A DNA stretch of 64,000 nucleotides from 38-11 sp964539975 (GTDB lineage: Bacteria; Bacillota; Clostridia; Tissierellales; Dethiosulfatibacteraceae): the NCBI GenBank assembly GCA_964539975.1, contig CAZIKK010000002.1:148682-212681 (forward strand). Direction: 5' to 3'. Of the stretch, positions 26,103-33,881 are shown in pieces. How positions within the stretch are numbered: position 1 is the first letter of the stretch; the number at the start of each line of letters is the position of its first letter. A program made the translations under genes and the position numbers. The notes under the pieces were generated by a model, which was not told the DNA's origin, searched no databases, and saw only the letters and a program-made list of their open reading frames with translations.

Positions 26103-26135
26103 AGTTACCTCCTAAAATAGTAATATTTCCGTTTG

Positions 26136-26162
26136 TTAGCACTCAATTAAGTTGAGTGCTAA
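26136..26162 (-). promoter_or_regulatory. CIRCE operator (HrcA binding site) of groESL
   Basis: Exact consensus TTAGCACTC, 9 bases, GAGTGCTAA. HrcA binds here and blocks transcription when cells are not stressed. Confidence 0.98.
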
Positions 26163-26175
26163 CATCAACTGTCAA
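26146..26175 (-). promoter_or_regulatory. Promoter of groESL
   Basis: Perfect TTGACA (complement of 26170-26175) with a -10-like CTTAAT (complement of 26146-26151) at 18 bases, which falls within CIRCE. Confidence 0.7.
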
Positions 26176-26319
26176 TATGATACTCTAATACAAAAAAAGT
26201 TTCAAACATAATAATATACCATTTTTAACCGTTTTCTGCCATTTTTATGGTTTATTTATTTTTAAATAGATATTACGCTATATTTCTTCCTATATCTTTA
26301 ATTATCTGTGTTTTTCGCT

Positions 26320-27189
26320 TTACAGTCCTAATCTATTTTCTCTGGCATAATAGAATAGATACTGCTGCGCAAACCCAGCATAATTATCAAATTTTTCTGT
26401 CACAAAGGCATTCATTTTATCTTTCGTGTCTAATTCTGGGTACAGCGTTTCCATCATTCGTTTTATCCATACATCAATCGGAAAAACATCGTAACGCTGT
26501 AAAGAGAACAAAGCAATGCAAGAAGCAACTTTATTGCCTATTCCATTGAATTTTGTCAATTCAAACATTGCTTCTTTGGTGCTAAGTGTTTTTAGATAAT
26601 TGATCATTTGCGGGTTGTGTTCTATGGTTCTCGCTGCATTTAAGATATACTTGTCCCTATAGCCTACTTTTGTCTCTCTTATTTCACTGCAAGTTACAAC
26701 CGACAACGCCTTGGGCGTTGGGAACTGATATCTTACTATACCGTTAAAATAACCAATCTCTTTCCCAAATATTTCTGCCATGCTTTCTATCGACTTCTTA
26801 ATCGATGGAATGTTCTTATTTGCTGAAATGATGAAAGCAGCCATTGTTTCCCAAACGTCTTGCTTAAGCAACCTAAGACCGTATCCATATGACACCGCAG
26901 CCTTCATATTCTCATCGATGCTTACTTTGCTTTTCACGCTTGAATAATCCCTTCCCAAGTCAAAGTAATGCCACCATATTTTCTCAAAGTCCAAAATCGT
27001 TGTATTGTTAATAATCAATGATTCATCAACTTGTTTAAGGTTAATCACTTTATCCAATGCAACTAATGTATAGCTTCCATCATTTTCTAGTTGCCATCGG
27101 AAGCACTGCCCACATTCTAAAATGTGTTTCAAGTTGAAATCGCGCATCCCTTTAATCATTACACTATTTGTTTTGTTTGATATTTGCAT
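26320..27189 (-). CDS. ogg: 8-oxoguanine DNA glycosylase/AP lyase, OGG1 type
   Basis: A 289-residue base-excision repair enzyme. The N-terminal OGG domain contains LECGQCFRWQ; the HhH-GPD domain has FNGIGNKVASCIALFSL with catalytic Lys220 and PIDVWIKR with catalytic Asp239. The 19-residue spacing equals that of human OGG1 K249/D268. It should remove 8-oxoG paired with C and cut the strand. The start has GAGGG upstream. It follows rex after a terminator-like hairpin, so it may be partly read through from rex. Confidence 0.9.
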   Translation of the reverse strand: MQISNKTNSVMIKGMRDFNLKHILECGQCFRWQLENDGSYTLVALDKVINLKQVDESLIINNTTILDFEKIWWHYFDLGRDYSSVKSKVSIDENMKAAVSYGYGLRLLKQDVWETMAAFIISANKNIPSIKKSIESMAEIFGKEIGYFNGIVRYQFPTPKALSVVTCSEIRETKVGYRDKYILNAARTIEHNPQMINYLKTLSTKEAMFELTKFNGIGNKVASCIALFSLQRYDVFPIDVWIKRMMETLYPELDTKDKMNAFVTEKFDNYAGFAQQYLFYYARENRLGL

Positions 27190-27202
27190 CTATTCCCTCA
27201 AC

Positions 27203-27244
27203 AAAAAAGTGCCTTTCTCGGCAATCCTGACTCCTGAAAAGCAC
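27203..27244 (-). terminator. Terminator after rex
   Basis: On the minus strand GTGCTTTTC pairs with GAAAGGCAC (9 bp, one G-U) around an 18-base loop, then TTTTTT. It lies 27-68 bases after the rex stop. Confidence 0.7.
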
Positions 27245-27270
27245 ATTTAATTTAAACATAAAATGATTAG

Positions 27271-27927
27271 TTATTTTTCGTCGTCTTTTTGATTCTCTGA
27301 TTTTTCATTGTAATAATATGCCAGTGTATATAAGCTTTCATTCATATGGACATCCTCAATCGCTACATCATCAGCAACCTTTATATCTGTTGGTGCAAAA
27401 TTCCAAATGGCTTTAATCCCACTTGATGTCAAAATGTCTGCCACTTCTTGGCTAACTTCCTTTGGTGTACATATAACACCAATATCGATATGGTGTTCAT
27501 CAATATAGCTAGGAAGCTCATCTATATCCATGATCTCATGATCCCTAATTCTCAATCCTAACAACTTTGGGTTCTTGTCAAATAGAGCTTTCACTTCAAA
27601 TCCCTCTTCGTAAAAACCTGCATAATTAGCAACTGCTTGACCAATATTTCCTGCTCCAACAATTATGACTTTGTATTTATGATCAATTCCCATGATCCTT
27701 CCAATTTCATCTCTTAAATTCTTTGCATCGTACCCGTATCCTTGTTGTCCAAACCCACCAAAATTATTAAGGTCTTGACGAATCTGTGATGCTGTGAATC
27801 CAGTTAATCTACTAAGTTCATTGGATGATACTCTGTTGACACCGTTTTTCAATAAATCCCCTAAGTATCTATAGTATTTAGGTAGTCTTCTTATTACTGC
27901 ATCTGAAATCTTTCCTCTTTTTGCCAT
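27271..27927 (-). CDS. rex: Redox-sensing transcriptional repressor Rex
   Basis: A 218-residue repressor that senses the NADH/NAD+ ratio and controls fermentation genes. An N-terminal winged helix (RLPKYYRYLGDLL...VSSNELSRLTGFTASQIRQD) precedes a Rossmann domain with VIIVGAGNIGQAVANY, and a C-terminal domain-swapped helix. I start at the ATG of MAKRGKIS, with GGAGGTG upstream; the longer frame covers the promoter. The adjacent divergent ABC-F gene repeats the ydiF-rex pairing of B. subtilis. Confidence 0.97.
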   Translation of the reverse strand: MAKRGKISDAVIRRLPKYYRYLGDLLKNGVNRVSSNELSRLTGFTASQIRQDLNNFGGFGQQGYGYDAKNLRDEIGRIMGIDHKYKVIIVGAGNIGQAVANYAGFYEEGFEVKALFDKNPKLLGLRIRDHEIMDIDELPSYIDEHHIDIGVICTPKEVSQEVADILTSSGIKAIWNFAPTDIKVADDVAIEDVHMNESLYTLAYYYNEKSENQKDDEK

Positions 27928-27955
27928 ATTGACACCTCCATTTATTAACAATAAT

Positions 27956-27984
27956 ATTTTAACAAGATTTAATACTTTAATCAA
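27956..27984 (-). promoter_or_regulatory. Promoter of rex
   Basis: TTGATT (complement of 27979-27984), 17-base spacer, TAAAAT (complement of 27956-27961). A TTGTTAA direct repeat with a 14-base period overlaps the -10, perhaps Rex half-sites. Confidence 0.7.
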
Positions 27985-28046
27985 TAAGTATCATTTTTTT
28001 GACTAGCCCTTTCATGCTTCAATCGAATTCAGTTTATGCTTGCCTC

Positions 28047-28075
28047 TTTACAATATGTCCATTTCAAAATATACT
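28047..28075 (+). promoter_or_regulatory. Promoter of the ABC-F/crotonase operon
   Basis: TTTACA (28047-28052), 17-base spacer, TATACT (28070-28075), 19 bases before the chosen start. Confidence 0.72.
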
Positions 28076-28094
28076 ATATTGCGTGGTGATAAGT

Positions 28095-30011
28095 ATGATA
28101 GATATTAATTGCAAAGAAATAAAAAAAACTTACGATGCCGACACGATTCTTGACTCAATCAATTTTACCATAAATGAATTTGAAAAGGTAGCTTTAATCG
28201 GTTTAAATGGTTCAGGTAAAACAACCCTTTTCAAAATACTAACCGATCAAATTGATTATGATAGTGGTGAGTTCTATATCAATCAAAATAAATCTATCGG
28301 TTATTTACAACAGTCTGACACTGTGGATCCTGGGAAAAGTGTGTATGAAACAGTTGAAGAAATCTTCCATCCTGTCATTTCCATTGAAAATAACCTAAGA
28401 CGACTTGAAAAAGAAATGTCAAGTGCCCACAAGAATCCAACCTTTTTAGATTCCTTAATGTTAGAGTATGGGCAACTAAACGATACTTATGAAGCTATGA
28501 ATGGCTACCGGTATAAAAGCTTAATTAGAGGTGTTCTTAATGGCTTAAGTTTCCCGGAAGAGATGTTTCATATGCCTTTTGACAAACTCAGTGGCGGACA
28601 AAAAAACAGACTTATGTTGGCGAGACTTTTGTTATCTGATCCGGAAATCCTTTTGCTGGATGAACCTACCAATCATTTGGATATAGCTTCTACAGAGTGG
28701 CTTGAGAGATTTTTGCAAGATTTCAAAGGAACCATGCTGATCATATCTCATGACCGTTATTTCTTAGATAAGGTTGTGTCTCGTACTTTTTATTTGAGTC
28801 AACGCACCATCACATCTTACGCTGGCAATTACTCTTATTTCATCGAAAAATGGAATCATGAAACTCTAATAAAACAAAAAAAATACCTCATCCAAGAAAA
28901 GGAAATCAATCGTCAAAAAGAAATCATTGCAAGATTTTTAGCCAACGGTCGAGATAAAAAAGTCAGACAGGCAAAAAGTAGAGAAAAAATGCTCCAACAG
29001 ATGGCTCTTGTCGAAAACCCAGAAACAAGTCAAGATTTGCTTAATATGCGTTTTTTTCCTTCCATCCAAAGCGGAACAGATGTACTTGTCGTTTCAGATC
29101 TTTCAAAATCCTATGGAGATACTTGCGTCTTTAATGATTTAAGTTTTTCTATCTATAGAGGGGATAAAATTGGCTTAATTGGCCCAAATGGAATTGGTAA
29201 GACAACTTTATTGAGAATCATTCAGTCTATTGAAATTGCCAACGAGGGAGATGTCACATTTGGACATCACGTAAAAGTGAGTTATTTTGATCAAGAACTC
29301 TCTGATTTGAATTTCGAAAACTCAGTTTTGGATGAAATATGGGACGCTTACCCAAAATTAAAGGCTCATGAGGTACGAAACTATTTAGCTCGTTTCCTAT
29401 TCTATCATGCTGATTTGTTCAAATCTGTAGGAGATTTAAGCGGCGGAGAGAAAAGCAGACTTTCTTTTTTGAAGCTCATGTTGTCAAATGCAAATTTCTT
29501 ATTGCTTGACGAGCCAACAAATCATTTGGACATTGACTCTAAACTTGTTTTAGAAAAAGCTATTGAGTCATATGAAGGAACGGTGTTGATTATTTCACAC
29601 GACAGATACTTTTTAAATAAAACCACCAATAAAATCTTTGAAATGTCCTCGACTGGAATAACTGAGTATCTAGGAAATTATGATTATTATGCCTATAAAA
29701 AAAGTATTCCAAATCAATCTGAAAACACAGAGATCAAACCAACAAAAACTGAACTCAAAAATATGGCCAAAAAAGAACGCGCTTCTATTCGAAAAAAACA
29801 GTCTCAAAGAAGAGCTTTACAGGATTTAGAGTCTTCGATCTATGACCTTGAGGAGGAAATCCATAGTCTTGAAATTCGTTTATGTGAACCTGAAACATAT
29901 AACGATCACATTCTATCCTCTCAAATCAGCGATCGAATTCACTTTATAAAATCAAAGCTTAATTCCTACTATATAGAGTGGGACGCTTTATACCAAAATA
30001 AGGAGGAATAA
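28095..30011 (+). CDS. ydiF: ABC-F family ATPase (YdiF-like)
   Basis: A 638-residue soluble protein with two ABC domains and no membrane segments. Domain 1: Walker A GLNGSGKTT, signature LSGGQKNRL, Walker B LLLDEPTNHLD. Domain 2: GPNGIGKTT, LSGGEKSRL, LLLDEPTNHLD. A linker rich in Lys/Arg (about residues 250-310) and a C-terminal coiled coil are typical of ABC-F translation factors that act at the ribosomal E site. I start at the ATG of MIDINCKEIKKTY; 32 earlier codons cover the promoter. Its place beside rex points to YdiF. A resistance role is not indicated by sequence alone. Confidence 0.92.
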   Translation: MIDINCKEIKKTYDADTILDSINFTINEFEKVALIGLNGSGKTTLFKILTDQIDYDSGEFYINQNKSIGYLQQSDTVDPGKSVYETVEEIFHPVISIENNLRRLEKEMSSAHKNPTFLDSLMLEYGQLNDTYEAMNGYRYKSLIRGVLNGLSFPEEMFHMPFDKLSGGQKNRLMLARLLLSDPEILLLDEPTNHLDIASTEWLERFLQDFKGTMLIISHDRYFLDKVVSRTFYLSQRTITSYAGNYSYFIEKWNHETLIKQKKYLIQEKEINRQKEIIARFLANGRDKKVRQAKSREKMLQQMALVENPETSQDLLNMRFFPSIQSGTDVLVVSDLSKSYGDTCVFNDLSFSIYRGDKIGLIGPNGIGKTTLLRIIQSIEIANEGDVTFGHHVKVSYFDQELSDLNFENSVLDEIWDAYPKLKAHEVRNYLARFLFYHADLFKSVGDLSGGEKSRLSFLKLMLSNANFLLLDEPTNHLDIDSKLVLEKAIESYEGTVLIISHDRYFLNKTTNKIFEMSSTGITEYLGNYDYYAYKKSIPNQSENTEIKPTKTELKNMAKKERASIRKKQSQRRALQDLESSIYDLEEEIHSLEIRLCEPETYNDHILSSQISDRIHFIKSKLNSYYIEWDALYQNKEE

Positions 30012-30017
30012 TGTCAT

Positions 30018-30779
30018 ATGGAAAAGCAAGTCCTTATCAGTAAAAATGGTGGTGTCGGCACGTTGACTCTTAATCGCACTAAAAGGCATAACTCCCTTGT
30101 CCCGGAATTTCTTCAAGACATCTTGAGTTGTTTTGACAAACTCTCTTCAGATCATCAAGTTCAAGTTATCATCATTCAAGCAAACGGCAAAACTTTTTCC
30201 ACAGGTGGAGATGTCGCATCGTTTCTTGCTCACAAAGAATCTCTGACTGCTTATTCAGAATCTGTTGTTGGAACACTTAATGAACTGATCATGGCGATCA
30301 TCGAATGTCCAAAGCCAGTAATAACAGCCGTTCATGGGATGGTAACTGGAGGTTCCATTGGTTTGGTCCTAGCCGCCGATATTGTATTGGTTTCATCCCG
30401 TGCATCGTTTACTCCCTATTATGCTACTGTTGGATATAGTCCTGATGGTGGGTGGTCAGCGTTGTTACCGTCAATCATTGGCTCCAAAAGAACTGCGCAC
30501 GTTTTGATGACGGATTCAACCATTTCGGCTCAACAAGCCTTTGAGTGGGGCATTGCAAGCAAGGTCGTTCATCATGAAGATATCCGAAGTGAAGCTATTG
30601 ATCTTGCCCATCAACTTACAAAACAAAATTTTGGCACTCTTGTTCATACAAAGAAACTACTTTCAAGCAAGGATGGTATTCAGCAAGCATTGATAGCTGA
30701 ACACGATGCGTTCATTCGTCAAATTAACACAGAAGAAGCTTTATACGGCATGAAGTCTTTTCTTAATTCTCTTCAATAA
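30018..30779 (+). CDS. Enoyl-CoA hydratase/isomerase family protein
   Basis: A 253-residue crotonase-fold protein. Oxyanion-hole segments are FSTGGDVASF and HGMVTGGSIGLVLAADI. The loop that bears the second catalytic Glu in hydratases reads VGYSPDGGWSALLP, so an Asp occupies the position, as in PaaG-type isomerases; a hydratase function is therefore uncertain. It has AAGGAGG upstream, overlapping the ABC-F stop, and shares its transcript. No other beta-oxidation genes are nearby, so the substrate is unknown. Confidence 0.85.
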   Translation: MEKQVLISKNGGVGTLTLNRTKRHNSLVPEFLQDILSCFDKLSSDHQVQVIIIQANGKTFSTGGDVASFLAHKESLTAYSESVVGTLNELIMAIIECPKPVITAVHGMVTGGSIGLVLAADIVLVSSRASFTPYYATVGYSPDGGWSALLPSIIGSKRTAHVLMTDSTISAQQAFEWGIASKVVHHEDIRSEAIDLAHQLTKQNFGTLVHTKKLLSSKDGIQQALIAEHDAFIRQINTEEALYGMKSFLNSLQ

Positions 30780-30791
30780 ATATCTGCATAT

Positions 30792-30842
30792 AAAAAAGAC
30801 TGTTGCCATACCAGCTTGACTGGACAGTACAACAGTCTTTTT
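30792..30842. terminator. Bidirectional terminator with internal hairpin
   Basis: AAAAAGACTGTTG and its complement enclose 24 bases that include a second hairpin, CCAG-CTTGA-CTGG. It ends the crotonase mRNA on plus and RNase P RNA on minus. Confidence 0.88.
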
Positions 30843-31168
30843 AGAGTAAGTCTATAAGCCGAGTTTTGTAATCGATAGTCATCTATCTAGGCTTTTTGTT
30901 GCCAAAAAGCTCAAGCAACCTACCACGGGACACAGCGAGCAACTGCTTCCAAAGTCCCTATTTGGTCTTGCATCGAATGGGGTTTACACAGCCGGTTAGT
31001 CACCTAACCGCTGGTGAGCTCTTACCTCACCTTTTCATCCTTACCTTTTCAGGCGGTAATTTTCTGTTGCACTTTCCTTAAGGTCACCCTCACTGGCCGT
31101 TAACCAGCATCCTGCTCTATGAAGCTCGGACTTTCCTCATGCTTCCATGCGACTATCCGACTTACTCT
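30843..31168 (-). ncRNA. rnpB: RNase P RNA
   Basis: The roughly 326-nt minus-strand RNA has the conserved GAGGAAAGTCC (complement of 31128-31138) and near the 3' end AAACTCGGCTTATAG. The ends pair as P1: AGAGTAAGTC with GACTTACTCT. It is the catalytic RNA that cleaves tRNA leaders. The pattern looks A-type, as in Clostridia rather than Bacillus; that subtype call is tentative. Confidence 0.96.
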
Positions 31169-31172
31169 ATGC

Positions 31173-31201
31173 ATTATAATCTATTTGATTCCATTTCTCA
31201 A
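31173..31201 (-). promoter_or_regulatory. Promoter of rnpB
   Basis: TTGAGA (complement of 31196-31201), 17-base spacer, TATAAT (complement of 31173-31178), five bases before the RNA 5' end. Confidence 0.85.
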
Positions 31202-31208
31202 ATATTTT

Positions 31209-31994
31209 TTAATAATTTTCGAAAGCATAGTCATTACGATCATAAGTAAATACTTCTAGGTCGCTATTTATTGTTTTTAATTTTTTTTCCATAAGAGGTA
31301 AAAATACCCATTCAAGGCCATAGTGGGTTGCATCTATCAAGATTATGTCATTTTCATAGGCTTTTTGTCCATCATGGTGTCCTAGGTCTCCAGTAATATA
31401 AACATCTGCGCCTTTATCTGCAGCATTACCAATAAAGTCTGCTCCCGCTCCTCCGCAGAAAGCAATACGATGAATCCTTTTTTTTTGACCATTGTACACT
31501 CGTATCCCTTCTAAATTGAATTGAGCCTTCAAAAAGTTAATAAAGGAGTGGAGGTCTATCTCTTTTTCTATCACGCCAATCCCACCAAAACCATACTTAG
31601 GGTCATTGTCATTAGGAACTAAAACGCTGAAGCCTTCCAAATTTAACTGTTGAGATATTGCCCAATTCATTCCATGATGCGCTTGATCAAAGTTTGTATG
31701 AAAACTGACACAGTTGATTTGATTCATGATAAGCGACCGAATCATTTTCCCTTTCGTTTCTGTTACATCAATTTTTAGTATTGGATCAAAAATAAACGGA
31801 TGATGAGAAATAATCAAGTCAACCTCTTTTTCGATGCATTTTTCAATTACTTTTTCTGTTAGATCAATCGTTAACAAAATTCTATTAACCGTCATATTTC
31901 TATCAGACACTTGATAGCCACCATTGTCCCATTTTTCTGACAGATTAAAAGGATATATACTTTCAACATTTACAATTAACTCATTCAATGTCAT
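31209..31994 (-). CDS. yqfO: Nif3-like dinuclear metal-centre protein (YqfO/DUF34)
   Basis: A 261-residue Nif3-like protein. Metal ligands are in ISHHPFIF, FHTNFD and ITGDLGHHDGQKA...DATHYGLE. It lacks the PII-like insertion of longer members. The family has been annotated as GTP cyclohydrolase I type 2, but the physiological role is unsettled. The start overlaps trmK by 14 bases; AGGAGG is 14 bases upstream, so coupling is likely. The rpoD-trmK-yqfO order is the usual Firmicutes one. Confidence 0.93.
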   Translation of the reverse strand: MTLNELIVNVESIYPFNLSEKWDNGGYQVSDRNMTVNRILLTIDLTEKVIEKCIEKEVDLIISHHPFIFDPILKIDVTETKGKMIRSLIMNQINCVSFHTNFDQAHHGMNWAISQQLNLEGFSVLVPNDNDPKYGFGGIGVIEKEIDLHSFINFLKAQFNLEGIRVYNGQKKRIHRIAFCGGAGADFIGNAADKGADVYITGDLGHHDGQKAYENDIILIDATHYGLEWVFLPLMEKKLKTINSDLEVFTYDRNDYAFENY

Positions 31995-32673
31995 GCTTTT
32001 CCATTAACCTCCTATATGATAAAATCTTGTCTTCTAATGATTTTACTGATTCCTTTGGTTTTCCGCCAATAATCATTTCATTAATAATTCCTTGGCAAAT
32101 ACGTATCTTGTTTTTTAGAAACAATCTAATCAAAGGGTGTTTTTTCTCAATCAATGGTCTCCCAATTTCGTAAAACACATCATCTTCAACATTAACTCTT
32201 TCTTCTGTTTTAATTGCTTTAATGATTTCATAAAAATGCGTGTCTTCTTTTGACAGAGATTCTTCAACTATTCTAAAATTCTTATTGAAAAGAAACTTTC
32301 TAAGCTTATCCGATGCATTCATGGGTTGCAAAATCAAAGTATGATGATAGCTTATATCCTTCAGTCCATCTTCAATGATTTTTTTTATCAAGAGACCACC
32401 CATACCTGCAACAATAATCGTATCAACTTCTTTTAAGTTTACGGGGTCAAGACCATTTCCAAGCCTAACTTCAATCTGATTCAATAGACCCTTTTCTTCG
32501 ACAAATTTTGATGCAATCTCATACGGTCCTCGATTTAGATCCGTCGCTATGACTCTGTCGCATCTGCCTTCAGCAATTAGTTTTACGGGGACGAATCCAT
32601 GATCCGTCCCAATATCTGCGACCGTATCACAAGTGTCTACTAAAGATACAATTGTGTCTAATCTATTAAGCAT
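31981..32673 (-). CDS. trmK: tRNA (adenine-22-N1)-methyltransferase
   Basis: A 230-residue class I SAM methyltransferase: RLDTIVSLV, VADIGTDHGFVPVKLI (motif I), VIATDLNRGPYEIA, VAGMGGLLI (catalytic-region motif) and LILQPMNASDKLRKFL, all typical of TrmK, which makes m1A22 in tRNA. A C-terminal coiled coil (about residues 170-225) fits the family. I start at the ATG with AAGGTGA upstream (32673). Confidence 0.93.
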   Translation of the reverse strand: MLNRLDTIVSLVDTCDTVADIGTDHGFVPVKLIAEGRCDRVIATDLNRGPYEIASKFVEEKGLLNQIEVRLGNGLDPVNLKEVDTIIVAGMGGLLIKKIIEDGLKDISYHHTLILQPMNASDKLRKFLFNKNFRIVEESLSKEDTHFYEIIKAIKTEERVNVEDDVFYEIGRPLIEKKHPLIRLFLKNKIRICQGIINEMIIGGKPKESVKSLEDKILSYRRLMEKHDIE

Positions 32674-32691
32674 ATTAATCACCTTATATTA

Positions 32692-32719
32692 AGTAAAGAT
32701 TCGTTTCCGAATCTTTACT
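32692..32719 (-). other. GNRA-capped hairpin at the 3' end of rpoD
   Basis: A perfect 12-bp stem, AGTAAAGATTCG with its complement, closes a GAAA tetraloop on the minus-strand transcript and includes the rpoD stop codon. No U tract follows, so it is more likely an mRNA stability or processing element between rpoD and trmK than a terminator. Confidence 0.6.
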
Positions 32720-33881
32720 CCAAATAATCTTTTAATTTTTTGCTTCGACTTGGGTGTCGAAGTTTTCTTAACGCCTTAGCTTCAATCTGTCGGATCCTCT
32801 CTCTTGTCACATCAAATTCTTTACCTACCTCTTCCAAGGTTCTCGCTCTCCCGTCATCTAGCCCAAACCTCAGTCTCAGAACTTTTTGCTCTCTTTCAGT
32901 CAAAGTTTCCAAAACATCCACCAGTTGTTCCTTTAGCAAGATAGACGTAGCAGCATCGGCTGGAGCCTGAGCATCGTCATCTGGAATAAAATCTCCTAAA
33001 TGACTATCCTCTTCCTCACCTATGGGAGTCTCCAGAGATACTGGTTCTTGAGCAATCTTTAAAATCTCTCTTACCTTCTCAGGTTCCATATCCATTTCCA
33101 TAGCAATTTCTTCAGGAGTAGCATCACGACCTAACTCTTGCAACAATTGTCTTTTGACCCTGATTAATTTATTGATTGTTTCAACCATATGCACTGGAAT
33201 TCTTATCGTCCGCGCTTGATCTGCTATCGCTCTTGTAATAGCCTGCCTTATCCACCATGTTGCATACGTGCTAAACTTATACCCTTTTTTATAATCAAAT
33301 TTCTCAACGGCTTTAATCAATCCCAAGTTCCCTTCTTGAATCAAATCTAGAAAAAGCATCCCTCTTCCCACATACCGCTTAGCAATACTTACAACTAACC
33401 TCAAGTTAGCTTCTGCTAATCTGTTTTTTGCTTCATCGTCATGATTTTCCATACGTTTAGCCAATTCTACTTCTTCGTCCGCTGTCAACAAGGGCACTTT
33501 CCCAATTTCTTTAAGATACATTCTTACCGGGTCATCCACATTAACACCCTTTAATAGTATGGAATCCGATTCGCTTTTTATTCTTTCCAATAGGTTGTTT
33601 TCAACTTCCGCATCTATTTCATCATCTTCCTCATCTTCCTCATCTGTGTCTGTAATAATCAAATCATCTTGAAGTCCAAGGATTTCAATCTTGTTATCTT
33701 CCAGAAACTTATAGACATCATCTATTTCCTCTGGGCTTATCTCAATTTTCTCAAATGTTGTGACAATCTCTTTATACTCTATGAAGCCCTCTTTTTTTCC
33801 TTTCTTTTTTAAATTAATTTTCAGTTCGTCAATGACGGAGTTGTTTTCGTTGATGCCAGTAAACTCATTCACTTTTGTCAT
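32715..33881 (-). CDS. rpoD: RNA polymerase primary sigma factor (sigma A)
   Basis: A 388-residue sigma-70. It has region 1.1 (about 1-80), an acidic linker (DEEDEEDDEID), region 1.2 DPVRMYLKEIG, region 2 (NLRLVVSIAKRYVGRGMLFL, YATWWIRQAI), region 3 (VHMVETINKL) and region 4.2 VTRERIRQIEAKALRKLR, which reads the -35. Start overlaps dnaG by 17 bases with AAGGGGG upstream. The consensus promoters throughout this window fit its specificity. Confidence 0.99.
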   Translation of the reverse strand: MTKVNEFTGINENNSVIDELKINLKKKGKKEGFIEYKEIVTTFEKIEISPEEIDDVYKFLEDNKIEILGLQDDLIITDTDEEDEEDDEIDAEVENNLLERIKSESDSILLKGVNVDDPVRMYLKEIGKVPLLTADEEVELAKRMENHDDEAKNRLAEANLRLVVSIAKRYVGRGMLFLDLIQEGNLGLIKAVEKFDYKKGYKFSTYATWWIRQAITRAIADQARTIRIPVHMVETINKLIRVKRQLLQELGRDATPEEIAMEMDMEPEKVREILKIAQEPVSLETPIGEEEDSHLGDFIPDDDAQAPADAATSILLKEQLVDVLETLTEREQKVLRLRFGLDDGRARTLEEVGKEFDVTRERIRQIEAKALRKLRHPSRSKKLKDYLE

